Positions 45,000 through 56,589 of a DNA stretch of 64,000 nt are shown in pieces. Each line of letters starts with the position of its first letter. Position 1 is the first letter of the stretch. The notes under the pieces are model-generated. The model had not been told where the DNA came from and searched no databases. It worked only from the letters and a program-made list of their open reading frames with translations. The translations under genes were made by a program, and so were the position numbers. Source of the stretch: Lasiosphaeris hirsuta (lineage: Eukaryota; Ascomycota; Sordariomycetes; Sordariales; Lasiosphaeriaceae); contig JAUKUA010000006.1 of the NCBI GenBank assembly GCA_030549175.1, positions 1,178,001-1,242,000 of the forward strand, given 5' to 3'.

Positions 45000-45623
45000 A
45001 TGACGAAGTTCCAGTTGCTAGTACTCAAAGGCGAGGAGAACTATCAAGTCTGGGAAATCCAGATGCGAAGTTATCTGACGCTGACTGAGTTGCTACACTG
45101 TATCTACAGTAAGCCAACTGAAGCTGTTGTTGTTGAACAACAACAAGAGCCTATAGTAGTTCCAACTACCATTCAAGATGCTAAAGCCCTGGCCACACTG
45201 CGATTATGCTGTGAAAGTGGTCCCTTGAGGACTATCACAACAGTCAAAACAGCAAAAGAAGCCTGGCTGGCTCTCAAAGAGAGTTATGCTCCTGAAGGGT
45301 ATTCAACAAAACAACTCTACATCTCGGAACTACTGGATATTGATCCAAACAACTTCGAAGATATGGAGGCCTTTGTTGAACGCGTTAGATTCCTAACGCA
45401 ACAACTCCCTGAATTCAGTGTTACTATCTCTGAAGAAGTAACCATCGAATTGGTCCGCAAGAGACTTCCAGAGAGATTCAACGTCTTCAGTCAGACTCTA
45501 CTGGCTCAACTACGCCGTAACAAGGCTAGTTATACGTTGAAGAAACTGTTGAACGAGATTCTTAATGAAGATCGTAAGACAAAGGCCGACTCTACCACTT
45601 CGATTCAAGCCAACGTGGTTTAG
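45000..45623 (+). CDS. copia Gag (capsid) ORF
   Basis: An intact 207-residue frame from ATG to TAG. It has the copia Gag pattern: LKGEENYQVWEIQMRSYL near the start, a middle GPLRTITTVKTAKEAWLALKESY, and a C-terminal AQLRRNKASYTLKKLLNEIL (UBN2/DUF4219-type). The full-length copia Gag should continue into the zinc knuckle at 45676, so the TAG at 45621-45623 is probably a mutated codon rather than the natural end. It lies 119 bp after the LTR. Striking because everything downstream is riddled with stops, while this part stays open. Confidence 0.8.
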   Translation: MTKFQLLVLKGEENYQVWEIQMRSYLTLTELLHCIYSKPTEAVVVEQQQEPIVVPTTIQDAKALATLRLCCESGPLRTITTVKTAKEAWLALKESYAPEGYSTKQLYISELLDIDPNNFEDMEAFVERVRFLTQQLPEFSVTISEEVTIELVRKRLPERFNVFSQTLLAQLRRNKASYTLKKLLNEILNEDRKTKADSTTSIQANVV

Positions 45624-46477
45624 AAGAACAAAATAGGCAAATCAAGTAGTAAACCGTGGAAAAAAACAAAAGGCTAATACTGTAAGTACTGTGAAAAGTC
45701 CACCCACAACACGGAAGAGTGTTATTCGTTGTTTGGAAAAGATGGTAAAGGTAGCCTAAAGAGCCAGGAAGCCAGTCAACCCACTCGAATTCAACTCACC
45801 CGAGCTAACAAGGCCAATAACAGAGCCAACAAGGTCAACAACAGAACTAATAAGGATCAACAACAACGTAAAAAAGCGATTCTTCATGCAATTGCTAAAT
45901 CATAACTAGAATAACAACAAGTTGTTGAACTACTAGAAGACATCCTTGACTTGACTAGTAATAGTAGTATTACTATTAGTACTGTGAGTATAGTAGACCA
46001 CATAGATATTGAAGAAACTGAAGAGCTTGATCTTTTTGGTGATATCTAGGTATTTATAATAAATTCCCTTGCTATTAGTAGCGAAAGGCTAACTAACTTG
46101 CAAACAGTATTAGAAAAGCCTGATTCAAAGATAGTTTTGAATACTAGAGTGAATTCCACGCGGTGGATCCTAGATACGGCTGCAGAGGTACATATTGTGT
46201 GTAATAGAGATTTCGTTTCTGATTCTCGTAACTTTACAACACAAGTTAGCTGGGGAAATGTAAAGACTACCACTATTTAAGGCGTTGGTTTATATAAACG
46301 TGCTCTTTATTTGATGAAAAGTCAGTAATAGTATTTGAAAAGTCTGAAAATGGAACTATAGGTAAGACCTTAACTACTGGATCTTTGACTGGTAAACTAT
46401 ATTAACTACTAATAAAGGTAGTTCAAAAATCTAAACAGACTTCAACTAAGATACTAAAGGTATTAAGACCTACAAGT
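45624..46477 (+). pseudogene. copia zinc knuckle and protease, decayed
   Basis: At 45676-45720 the CCHC knuckle of Gag can be read (CKYCEKSTHNTEEC). At about 46155-46220 the protease active-site region reads WILDTAAEVHIVCNRDF, where DTA is the aspartic triad. Frames are broken by TAA and TAG stops between and within these blocks. Confidence 0.7.
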
Positions 46478-46703
46478 TTAAAGGAGGTGGTGGAAGTAAT
46501 AATAGGTGGAAGAAAGAGTGCTGTAAAGTGCATGATCAATTTTAATCTATCTGGGGAGCACAGCAGTATATATAGAGCTTTGTAGTGTATCTTGCTTACA
46601 AGCTGTGCTTACATACAGCCTTATAACAGTGCCTTGCGTGGAACTAGTGCTTATGTACGGAGTTGATGTAGTTTGTAGTGGTTGTATATGTTACATACTT
46701 ACA
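46478..46703 (-). mobile_element. inverted solo LTR in copia pol
   Basis: 226 bp copy of the copia LTR in the opposite orientation to its host element, between protease and integrase. Ends are TTAAAGG and CTTACA on the plus strand. Flanks CAAGT and TAAGT differ only by C/T and look like a mutated 5-bp target duplication. Confidence 0.75.
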
Positions 46704-47569
46704 TAAGTAATATAGATTACTTATTACATTAACGTTTTACTCACATTAGTGAAAAAGCTATTAAGGCCTTACGTTTCACTACAAAGAGTAGTCTTTTTAA
46801 CAATGATAACGTTGTCAAGGACTAAACTAGTAAAGTATAGTATAATGAAAAGAAGCTTTTAAATCTATTAGATGTAATAAGTAACAGCCTTATAAAGAAC
46901 TATTCAACTTGTTTAAAGATAAATATTAGATAATCTATTAACAAGATATTACAAAGTAACCAAGTTACTATTGATAAATATCTTAGTAAAGTTAGATCTG
47001 ATCTTTATGGGCCAATAAGCCCTATTAGCTATAATAAATATAGGTATATTATCACCTTTCTAGATTTAACTACTAAGTTCCTAGAAATAGAACTACTACG
47101 TACAAAAGATGAAGCCCTTAATGCATTTTAGTGCTATAAGGCTCGTGTTGAAAACTAGGAATTAACTGGAAATAAGCGTATAAAAGTTGTAGCTACTGAT
47201 GAAAGCGGGGAATATACTGGGAAAAGATTCTAGTACCAGCTTCATCAAGCTGGTATTAATTATCAAATATCTGCTCCTAATATTAGCTAACAAAATGGTG
47301 AAATAAAACGTGTAAATTTCACAATTCTAGCTAAAATAAGAGCTATGTTGGTAAATAGTAATTTATCACAGTATCTATGAGGTGAAGTAGCTTATATAGC
47401 ATTATATCTATATAATAGAACCTTACATAGTGTACTAGACTATAAAACCCTATTCGAAGTCAAATACGGTAGCCAGCCGGATATTGATAATATTAAGACC
47501 TTTGGAAGCCTCGTGTACTTTAAATGGAAACCACAGAATAAGCTGAAGAAGCTAGATTAACGTGGTATT
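46704..47569 (+). pseudogene. copia integrase, RIP-like decay
   Basis: Reads, with several TAG/TAA stops, as an integrase core: YRYIITFLDLTTKF around 47040 for the first catalytic Asp region, VVATDESGEYTGK near 47190 for the second, and QNGEIKRVN with the Glu near 47290, followed by LYNRTLHSVL and KTFGSLVYFK. Most stops sit where Trp or Gln codons would be expected, the result of C to T changes on either strand. Confidence 0.75.
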
Positions 47570-47818
47570 TCAAAGGAGGTGGTGGAAACAATGGTGCTGA
47601 AGTGGAGCCATAATGATAGGTGGAAGAAAGAGTGCTGTGAAGTATATGATTCAATTTAATATATCTGAGGAGTACAGCAGTATGTATAGAGCTTTGTAGA
47701 TATGCCTTGCCTATAGGTTGTGCGTAAGCACAGTCTCATAAGAGTGCTTTTCTTATAGGCTGTGCTTATGCACAGCCTTAATGTAGTTTGTAGTAGTTGT
47801 ATATGGTACATACTTACA
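47570..47818 (-). mobile_element. inverted solo LTR with perfect 5-bp TSD
   Basis: 249-bp copia-family LTR inserted in reverse orientation. It is flanked by GTATT at 47565-47569 and 47819-47823, an exact target-site duplication that fixes both ends: TGTAAG on one side and TTTGA on the other, reading the minus strand. It separates the integrase from a short RT-side remnant of the host copia. Confidence 0.85.
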
Positions 47819-47988
47819 GTATTCTAGGAATATTACTTGGTTATGGCACTACTAGTACTAATTATCGTATCTAGGATATTGAAATAATAAACTTATCTAG
47901 GTTAGAGACTTTAGGATACTAGAGAATGAATTCCTAGTAGCTAAGAACCCTCTCAACTATAAAGATAATATAATACGAAGAGTGAAGC
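47819..47988 (+). pseudogene. copia pol remnant
   Basis: Continues the host copia frame after the LTR insertion (a GYGTTSTNYRI-like string, the usual linker after integrase). It ends at 47988 where a gypsy-family LTR begins; reverse transcriptase and the 3' LTR are absent. Confidence 0.55.
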
Positions 47989-48222
47989 TACTACGGTCAA
48001 AAGAACTGCTTATGTAAGCGTTACTTTGGTGGTCCTTCACATGAACACTGACATGACATATTGTATGGTGGTGTAAATAATTTGTAAAGGATGGCCCGTT
48101 GGTAATCAATCTGGAGGGCGCGCTGCCATTATATGGCAGCGTACCCCCTATGCTCAATGGAGCGTAGGGACTGCGTACAACGGACTAACCTATCTGTGCT
48201 ATCTACATTTTTCCACGTAACA
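47989..48222 (-). repeat. gypsy LTR, 234 bp, minus orientation
   Basis: Mirror copy of the LTR at 49316-49549 and exactly the same length. Reading the minus strand it starts TGTTACGTGG and ends GACCGTAGTA, the last CA having become TA. Differences from its partner are mostly transitions. Confidence 0.8.
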
Positions 48223-49315
48223 TGTGCCCGGGGCAAAGAATAAAGAAAAGGGCGTCCTCGCCATCGTCCTCCGCTCTCTTGAACTATAAGAAAAGTACTA
48301 ATTACTCCTAGCCCTTTCGTATACTGTTGCCATACTTAGATCACCCCATTCCCTACGCTCATGCCCCTCTAGTCCACAGTGTCGAAGAGTGTCTTCCGCT
48401 TAGTCATCTTAAGAGGTGACTTCTTAGCGGTAAGCTTCCTACAACCGATACCCTTAGTAGGGGTTTCTTAAGTAGGAGGAAAGGCTACCAACTTATTACG
48501 TATACCAACCTTGGAAGTGTCAGTGCTAAATAAGTTAGTAAGGGTACCGCGCTTATTTTATTTCTTAGGTAAAGTGCCTATAGTTATGATTTTGCTTTGG
48601 GTATCCTTAGTAGGGTACTTACGTAAGTTATCGAGGGTTATAACAGGTATAGGAGTATTTAAATGAGTAGTTGAGGTGGCTATGGGTCGTATAGCTAATG
48701 GTTACTTGATAGCCTTGTCAAACTTTGTTAGGTCCTTCTAAAGATCTTAGACTTAGTTATTAAGTACTTTAATCTTCGGGCTGACCTTGTTTATACGGCC
48801 CGTTAAAGCGTTAACTTATTCTTTAGTAACGTACTCGTCGAGGTTATCTATCGTCATTCTCTTCATAGCTTAGAAAGCTTCGTAAACCTTATCGTAGCTC
48901 AGAAGCTCCTCAATCTTATTCTTAAGGACATTGATTTTATCCTTAAGGTACTTTTAGAGATTGTATATGTTAATAAGTTTACTAATTATAGAAGATATAT
49001 AAACTACTTTAGCCTTCTTAAGCTTTATAGTTCAATTAATGAGTTAGTACTTAAGATACTAAAACTATATATACTAGTATTAGTTCGTATTAGTAATAAG
49101 AATATTTACTTAGTTAGTTTAGGTATAAACTTACATAAGGTCGAGATAATTAAAGTAGATAAGGACTAAAGATAGTTTCTCGTTTAAAATAGCTATAAGA
49201 TAATAGTAAATAGTCATAAGAATAGATATCTTTAAAGATAAGTAGTTATTATTAATATCTTGCTTATTATATGTTATTTTAGTCTTATTTAATTACTTCT
49301 TTGACTAACGTATAT
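48223..49315 (-). pseudogene. gypsy internal fragment, minus strand
   Basis: Between the head-to-head LTRs. On the minus strand a broken frame shows a charged, coiled-coil-like stretch (for example NLDEYVTKE and GRINKVSPKIKVLNN) and a Lys-rich end (KKSPLKMTKRK). It is probably the 3' part of a minus-strand element whose 3' LTR is 47989-48222. Its exact role is not recognised. Confidence 0.45.
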
Positions 49316-49549
49316 TGTTACGTGGAAAAATGTAGATAGCCTAGATAGGTTAGTCCGTTGTGCGCAGTCCCTGCGCTCAATTAAGCACAGGGGGTACGCT
49401 GCCATATAATAGCAGCGCGCCTTCCAGACTGATTACTAACGGGCTATCCTTTACAAATTATTTACACCACCATATAATATGTCATGTCAGTGTTCATGTG
49501 AAGGACCACCAAAGTAACGCTTACACAAGCGGTCCTTTTGACCGTAGCA
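49316..49549 (+). repeat. gypsy 5' LTR, 234 bp
   Basis: TGTTACGTGG to CCGTAGCA, canonical TG...CA ends. Followed two bases later by TGGTACCCCCACC, a position and TGG start typical of a tRNA 3'-end primer site (the tRNA is not identified). It leads into the plus-strand gypsy element. Confidence 0.75.
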
Positions 49550-52500
49550 AGTGGTACCCCCACCATCGAATCGGATAGACCTCATCAGTCAATTTGACGC
49601 CTCCGGGACCAACACCAGCTTATACTACGTTGTAATAAAGACAACGACAACGCACGCGTTAACGGCACAAAGGCTCTTAACTGAGTTAGCGACCTACTGT
49701 TAAAACAACAAGATAAGCGGATGTACATTGTTAAGCTCCACAAAGCCCAACAGGTATTCGACTACATCTCTAAGAATCCGAGAGTCAAATGGTGGACCAA
49801 CGTAAAGCCGGAGCGTAAGTAAGCACTCGTGGCGTTAGCAAGCCTAATTTTTCTTATCAACGGAACATTTACCCACTTAAGAAACCTCATTTAGAACAGC
49901 TATCTAAACGCCTGGAACGTTAACAACCACATTCCGAAAGAGCGCTTCAAAACTCTAGTCGACAACTACCTTTAAGGAGTATAAGAAGGCCTCTACCTAG
50001 CACCAGAGCACTCGAGAACGGCGGAAACGCCAGAACTAAGGGATATCTAACAGACCCTGACAATACTACCGCCTACGGACCTAACACTCAAGGACACACT
50101 AACTATCTTACTACTAAGTAGCACGACGTTAGTAGCTAGACGAGATACTATACCAGGGGAGTCCGATACCATATCGTAAGACGAAGGATTTTCGCCCGTA
50201 ACACTAAGCGAAATGGCGGAAGACCATACGCTGGGATAAGACCCGGATCCGCTTAAGAATCACGCTAACGAGTAACCCCCTAGTCCACCTCTATTTTTAC
50301 CTCCGAAGTAATTAACAATCAAGGAGTAGCTTACATAAATGATACAGGTCATATAGACATATCTTACGATTACCCTTATAAAGACTAGTACGCTGGCGAC
50401 CGGCCCCGCGGCTTAAGTAAGCATTCTATTAGCGATAAGAGGCTCTAACTGGTAGATCTATTATGTCAGTCTCCTCTGACTAGACGTGTTACCGAAGAAA
50501 GATAACAAGGCTTAACTATTCTATGACGGTAAGTAACTTTGTTACCGTAACATTTATCTTTAGACTATATATGTTAAAGAAACGGCCTTAGATCTAGATA
50601 GATATAGTACTCTTTATAAAAAACTATTTTTATTGTTTAGGAGATTAACCCTCTAATAATACAAACTTTAATTATTAACTAAGGACAAGAAGTATATAAG
50701 ACTAAGTATTTTTAACTAGGTTATAATTATCTTTTAATAGTTTAGACTAAAGCTAATAGACATAAAATAATAGTTTAGTTAATCTATAAGTAAGTTTAAG
50801 GTCGAAGATAACATTACTGGTAAGTTAGTTTATACGTATGTGATAGATTGTTTTAAATACGTAAGAGTATAGGAAGATAAGGAAGATTTCTAATTACTTA
50901 CTAGGCTATATAATAACCTATACGATAAATTACACTAGCTCTATATTTGATCAACCGTTAGAAACATACTTTGTAATTACTTCGATAGTATTAATATCTT
51001 ATAACACGTTAGTTACTAAAGGAACGGTTATAAGAGTAACTAGGACGGTATTATATAATGACGATACTACGACCTATAGTAATAATAATACTAACTAGGC
51101 TAGTAGAAATAAAAGACGAGGTTAAGCTAATGATCGAAGAAGATAAGTTACTTAGTAAGGTAATAATAATAATCGAAGATACTTTAATAACAGAGGATTA
51201 TTCTCTAGTAACTAGAAAAGTAAATAGTAAAGACATTCATACTTTAATAATATAAACGAACATAGCCGTGATACGTACCTACACTAGAGATTTAACAACC
51301 AAGTACCTAGAGGTTTCTAACTAGACTAAGTGTTTTAGAGATAGCGGTATTATAACTAACATTAATCTTATAACAACGACACTTTCACTTATATTAACGA
51401 TAAGTTTATTTATAAAAGAAAGTATTAACGTCTAGTAATAATATAAGTAACTCGAGGCCGAGAGATATTACTTTATTAACAAAAGAAAAATCGGAAGAAG
51501 ATACTATTATTTTTCTTAACATTATAATATCTCCTTTCTATTTAGCTTTCCTTCATTCCTCCATAGTACTAGGTAACCTCACCCGGTATAAGATACCTAA
51601 CAAGAAAAAGTATAAATATTCGAGTTATATAGAAATATTTAACTATAGAAATGAGTTGTAACGGTATATCTAGACAAAGTATGTCAAATAACTATAAAAG
51701 CTAAAGGAAGGTTTAATCACATATTAAGAACCTAGGTTCCTAAAAGAGCCTATATCTCTTATACCTCCTATAAAGCCCGTAATCTTTAGGGAGTAAAGGT
51801 TCCTTATAAAGCCCGTAACTCCGAGGTAGCCTACCTATTTAAGAGGAAAGTTAGAAAGCTTTAAGAAGTTAGAGGACAATAGGAACATAAGAATAAGTAA
51901 GAACGACGTAAAGAAGGTTCGTTTTAAATAGGTATTTATAAAGGATACGGAAGAAGAAGATAAAAGATTTATTATAACTTAGATAAGTTACTTGATAAAG
52001 GACTAGAGTAATAATAACTCGAGTAATAAAAGAACTTACATTATCTTCAAGGAAGGGTAGGTTATTAAAGTAAACCTATTACTTCATCCCGTAGGCTCTT
52101 AACATCTGAAGAAGTCCTATCTTCGAATTAGTATTAAAGTAGACTTAAACGATAAACCTATACACGTCTACTTTAACATTAGTAGCTTAACTAACCTCGT
52201 CGATAAAAAGTAGATTTAGAAATGGATATGCTATTTACGCTAGGTACTGTAGGAACTCCGTTTTGTTAAGAGAGTTAACTTAAGAACTTACATCGATAAG
52301 TAAGCCGAGTTCGATTTTTACATTTCTGATATAACATAGTAAACTAGTGTCAACGTTTACTTTTATATAAAGGCCGATGTTATCGACGAGTTAGGGCTAT
52401 ATATGTTAATCGGTACTACCTTTATAGATGATAATAACGTAACTATCGACTTCTTAAGGAATAACGTTACTTTCTAATCTATTAAAAATATAAAAACAAA

Positions 52501-55500
52501 GACGGATCTAGTCGTTAAATCTCGCCGGGAGATTATATGTAAGGTTACTACTTTCTAAAGTGTTATTTTTATACCTAGAGAGAAAGGTTTTATTAGAACT
52601 AAGATATACGATTTATTAAAGTTATTACCTAAGGAGATATATATTTATAATAGGCTACAGACTTTTTATCTTATGTCAACGTAAGAAGGTATCTAAGACA
52701 GTAACATTAACTACTTAATATCTTATGTAACGTATTTCTATAATTAGATATCTAAGCTAATAATTATTAAGAGAGGTTAAAAGATTAGGAAAGTTTAAAA
52801 ATAACCTAAAGTAAAGTAAGTATTCGCGTTTGATTTAATAAGTTATAACGTAAATATAAGAGTGAGAATCACGTAAACTTCCTTTATAAGATATTATATA
52901 GAGGTTAATAACGTTAATATAAAAAAATACTATTTAGTTATCTTTAATAAAATCTACTAACTTAAGGATAAAATAAAGAATGTTTTTATTTATATTTTAA
53001 GCGGTTAAGTAAGGTAATAAGATAGAAATTATCGATATCTTATAGTTACTTTTTCTAAGGATAAGATATTATATGTTATTATATAAAGTTAAGAAGCTAG
53101 CTGATTTTCCTATTATTAAGAGTAAGGTTAGAATAAGTATCTATAAGATAAACAAAGCCTTCATAGAAAGGATTAAGGACCTCCTAGATAAGTATAATAT
53201 ATTTTGTAATAGAGGTATTATATCTATGTCTGATAAAAGTAAAATAAGGATTAACCTTGTTGAAAGATAATAAAATCAAATTAAGTTAATAAAGCTATAT
53301 CTCTAGGGAGTGAAAGATCGTATTTTCGCCGTGTAAAGACTTGATACTATGTACATAGTTAGAAAGCTAACCTTTCTTAACGAACTAACCTCTATCGTAT
53401 ATCCTATCTTCGTAGTATAAAGAACGGTTAACGGAGTAGAGAAAGGCTGTCTTATCGTCGACTTACGTATCCTAAACAAGGTTACGGTACTAAACATCTA
53501 TCTACTCGTAGACTAAGATAATATAATCTTTATAATATAAAGAAAAAAGGGTTTTTCTATAATAAATACCTTTGGTTTCTTCTATTAGTTACTAGTTTAT
53601 AATAAACATTGTAATCGTATAGTTATTATCACAAAAAGAAGGCTTAAGTAATTAAACGTAGTACTCATAGGATTTAAAAACTTATCTACTTTCACTTAAC
53701 GTTTTATAAACTGTCTATTCTGTGATAGTTAAGATTTTATATAGATATATATTAATAATATCGTCGTCTTTAGTATTATAGAAGACGAGTACTATAAGTA
53801 TATAAGTAAGATACTTAAGCTTTTAGAGGACATGAGGATATATATTAATGTTAGTAAGTTATTCGTAGCCTATCTAACGATTTAACTCCTAGGATATATT
53901 GTTAACAAAGAAGGAGTCATAAAAACAGATGATTAAATTACGGCTTTTTAAAAGATAAAGTTCCTAAACATGTTAGATTGTTTGAGATTTATCTAGGGAT
54001 GGCTAGATAGCTACGATGTGGAATTACTTAGTATGATATTAAAGCCAGACTGTTATAAAAGAAAAAGACGGTATTATTAGTATTAAGCCGTGAGAAAGGA
54101 AAGATTATAAATGGAAGTATAAAAAATGTAAGAAAGGCTTACATATTGAAAATACGTTTTTAATCTTTAAAAGATAAATAGGAATCTTTCTATCTGTTGT
54201 AGGAGTACTTATATATATAGTTTATAACTTATTATCACGTTAAAACGAAGTTATTATTCTTTAAAGTCGATACTTATAAAAAAGCTTTTGGCCTCTTTAC
54301 TTTCTAACTTAAGAATAACTAAGATAAGAAAGTAATCCCAGGGCGTAACCTCGTAACGAAGAGGGTTTTACCGATTATATTCTTATTAAAAGTAACTACC
54401 GTAACTAAGTAAAAATATGGATCTATGGAGGTAGAGGTTATAGTAGTTGTATAGGTAGTTAGGAAACTTAAGAAGATAGTTTAGTTAAACTAATATTACT
54501 TAAACGTCTTAATGGATCACGTTTCTACTAGAGGTATTATTAAGTATACGTTTTTAGTAACGATAGACCTAAATAAGGCTAACCTTAAGCTTACGAATGT
54601 GGTAAACTAGCTTTCTTAGTTTGAGATCGACATTTTTTATATCTCGGGCGTTCTTAACGTCGTTTCTAATATACTCTTACGGCTTCTAACGTTTGAATAG
54701 GACTCTAAGGAACTTAAGGTAGATAAATTTAACGAGCTCGATGATATCTAAGCCATAGTATAGAATATAGAGGACGAGATATCCGTTATGATTACTTAGG
54801 TAAGTGCCGAGCCTATTATTAACGACTCGTTTAGAACTATCTTATACGAAGGTTATAAGAATGATACGAAATATAGTAAGTTAATAACCGGTATCAACGC
54901 TAAGATAGAAAAACCTATCGTACTACAACGGATAAAACGTGCTAAAGTACCTAAGAGGTACCTACGACTTCTAATAAGACTATTTAAGATTAGGGACAAG
55001 TTGTCATATTATGTCGATTACGATAAAAATCGTCGCCTCTATATCCTAAGAACGTACGTTAAGACAGTACTTAAGATAGTTTACGATAAATCGTATCATT
55101 TCGGTTTCTACAAGATGATAGATAGCTTCTAAAATATACACTTTACTAACAAAGTATAGAAAGTGAAACGTTTCATTCAGTTCTATAAGACCTACCGTTA
55201 GAACTAGACCGATAGGTAGCCTATAAACGGGGAAATAATACCTATCTAGATAATCTTACAGCCGTTTTATACTATTACGATAGATTTCATCGTCAGCCTA
55301 CCTACAGTCTTATCAACTAGAACGATATAGTACCTTGAAGGTTATCACATACTTAACATACTTTATATAATTACATATAAGTTCTTTATAAAAACACTTT
55401 TACTAACGAGACACTGTACCTACATAGCTAAGAATTAGACAAAGGTATTAATAAGATTAATATTTATGTATAACTAGAAACTACCGATGATAATTATTAA

Positions 55501-56078
55501 TGATAAAGACTTAAAGTTTACCTCGGTATTATAGAAAGAGATTTTCGATATCTACGACGTTAAACTACTCTTTTCTACTGCTTATTACCTACAAACCGAT
55601 AGCTAGTCAGAGAGGACGAACTAAATGGTTAAGATTACTATTTATTTCTATACCTCTATAACAGACGGAAAGGTTCCGTAGGTTAATATGTTACTATCGC
55701 TCTAATTTAACATTAATAATACATTAGCTGTTACGATTAGTAGATTACCTAACAAACTAGTCCTCAGATTCCGGCTAAGGTCCTTAGTAGATATTTTAAC
55801 CGTGAAAGAAGGTATAAGAGTAAGTACTAAGGTAGCGGAGGTTTTTAAGGGATATTACTAAAAAGAAGTAATTTAACTTCTTAACATCGTTAGTATAATA
55901 ACAAAACTTTACTATGACAACAAGTATATACCCGAGACCTTTGAGATTAGAGATACTATTTACTTATGCCTCTATAAGGATTATTATCTATCCGGTAAGC
56001 TAAAAAGAAAATAGCTATCTTAAAGAGTAGGCCCGTTTAAGATTATTAGTAAAGTAAAGATAGGAGACGTAAGCAATG
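49550..56078 (+). pseudogene. Ty3/gypsy element, gag to integrase, RIP-like decay
   Basis: Ordered remnants on the plus strand: gag-like region (about 49600-50300), a very AT-rich gap, reverse transcriptase around 53330-53800 with VEKGCLIVDLRILNKVT and an active site reading YINNIVVFS at about 53743-53772 where YxDD is expected, a LLGYIVNKEGVIKTD block near 53890, RNase H/linker near 54520-54700 (TRGIIKYTFLVTIDL, SGVLNVVSNILLRLL), an integrase H2C2-like region near 54990-55190 and a QPFYTITIDFIVSLPTV string near 55265. Dozens of in-frame stops. The 3' end is cut by the LTR at 56079. Confidence 0.8.
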
Positions 56079-56560
56079 TGTTATAACCTGTACACTGAGG
56101 TGTGGGTGGCTCAGTGTTAAATGACAGATCGCTAGGTAAAATGCCTAAGGGAAGATAGAGGGTTAATTAAGTGGAAGGTAAGACTCTCAGACAGATGTTT
56201 ACATTCTGTCAAACAGATTGTTATCACTAGAGTTGTCAAGGGATAAACTTTGGGATATAACAGAATGAAATTACTTACGTGAGGAACAGGAATCCTCACG
56301 TTCTAAGGTGTCTAACACGTAGGCTATTTATATCTATCTAATGGGTAGTCATATCAAGTAGGTTGTATCTTTTGTTCTACTTAACCTGCTACTCCGTGAG
56401 GGAGTACTGGGAGAATAGGAGCATCTCTCTCTGTTGGCTCTGTAGCTCTGTGTCAGAGTGGGAGGAGCGTAGGCGCTATCGTATGATTGGCTGTCCCGCC
56501 GCCCAATCATGTGTTCCATGCCACGTGATCTTTGGGACAAAGTGGGATGTGACAAGAAGC
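56079..56560 (+). repeat. second gypsy-type LTR (solo or 5')
   Basis: Starts TGTTATAACCTGTACACTGAGG and shares its first ~270 bp with the copy at 59995 (TGTTACAACCTGTGCACTAGG). It sits between two inverted halves of the gypsy element above. The right end is approximate because the two copies diverge. Confidence 0.6.
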
Positions 56561-56589
56561 TTAACTACTATTTCTATGATAGGGATAAT

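Noticed and set aside
47989..49549. DNA transposon with 234-bp terminal inverted repeats
   Set aside because: Each repeat has LTR-type TG...CA ends and the right copy leads directly into gypsy gag; two opposed LTRs explain it better.
51058..53497. Small open frames in the AT-rich block
   Set aside because: Fragments of the decayed gypsy element left open by chance.
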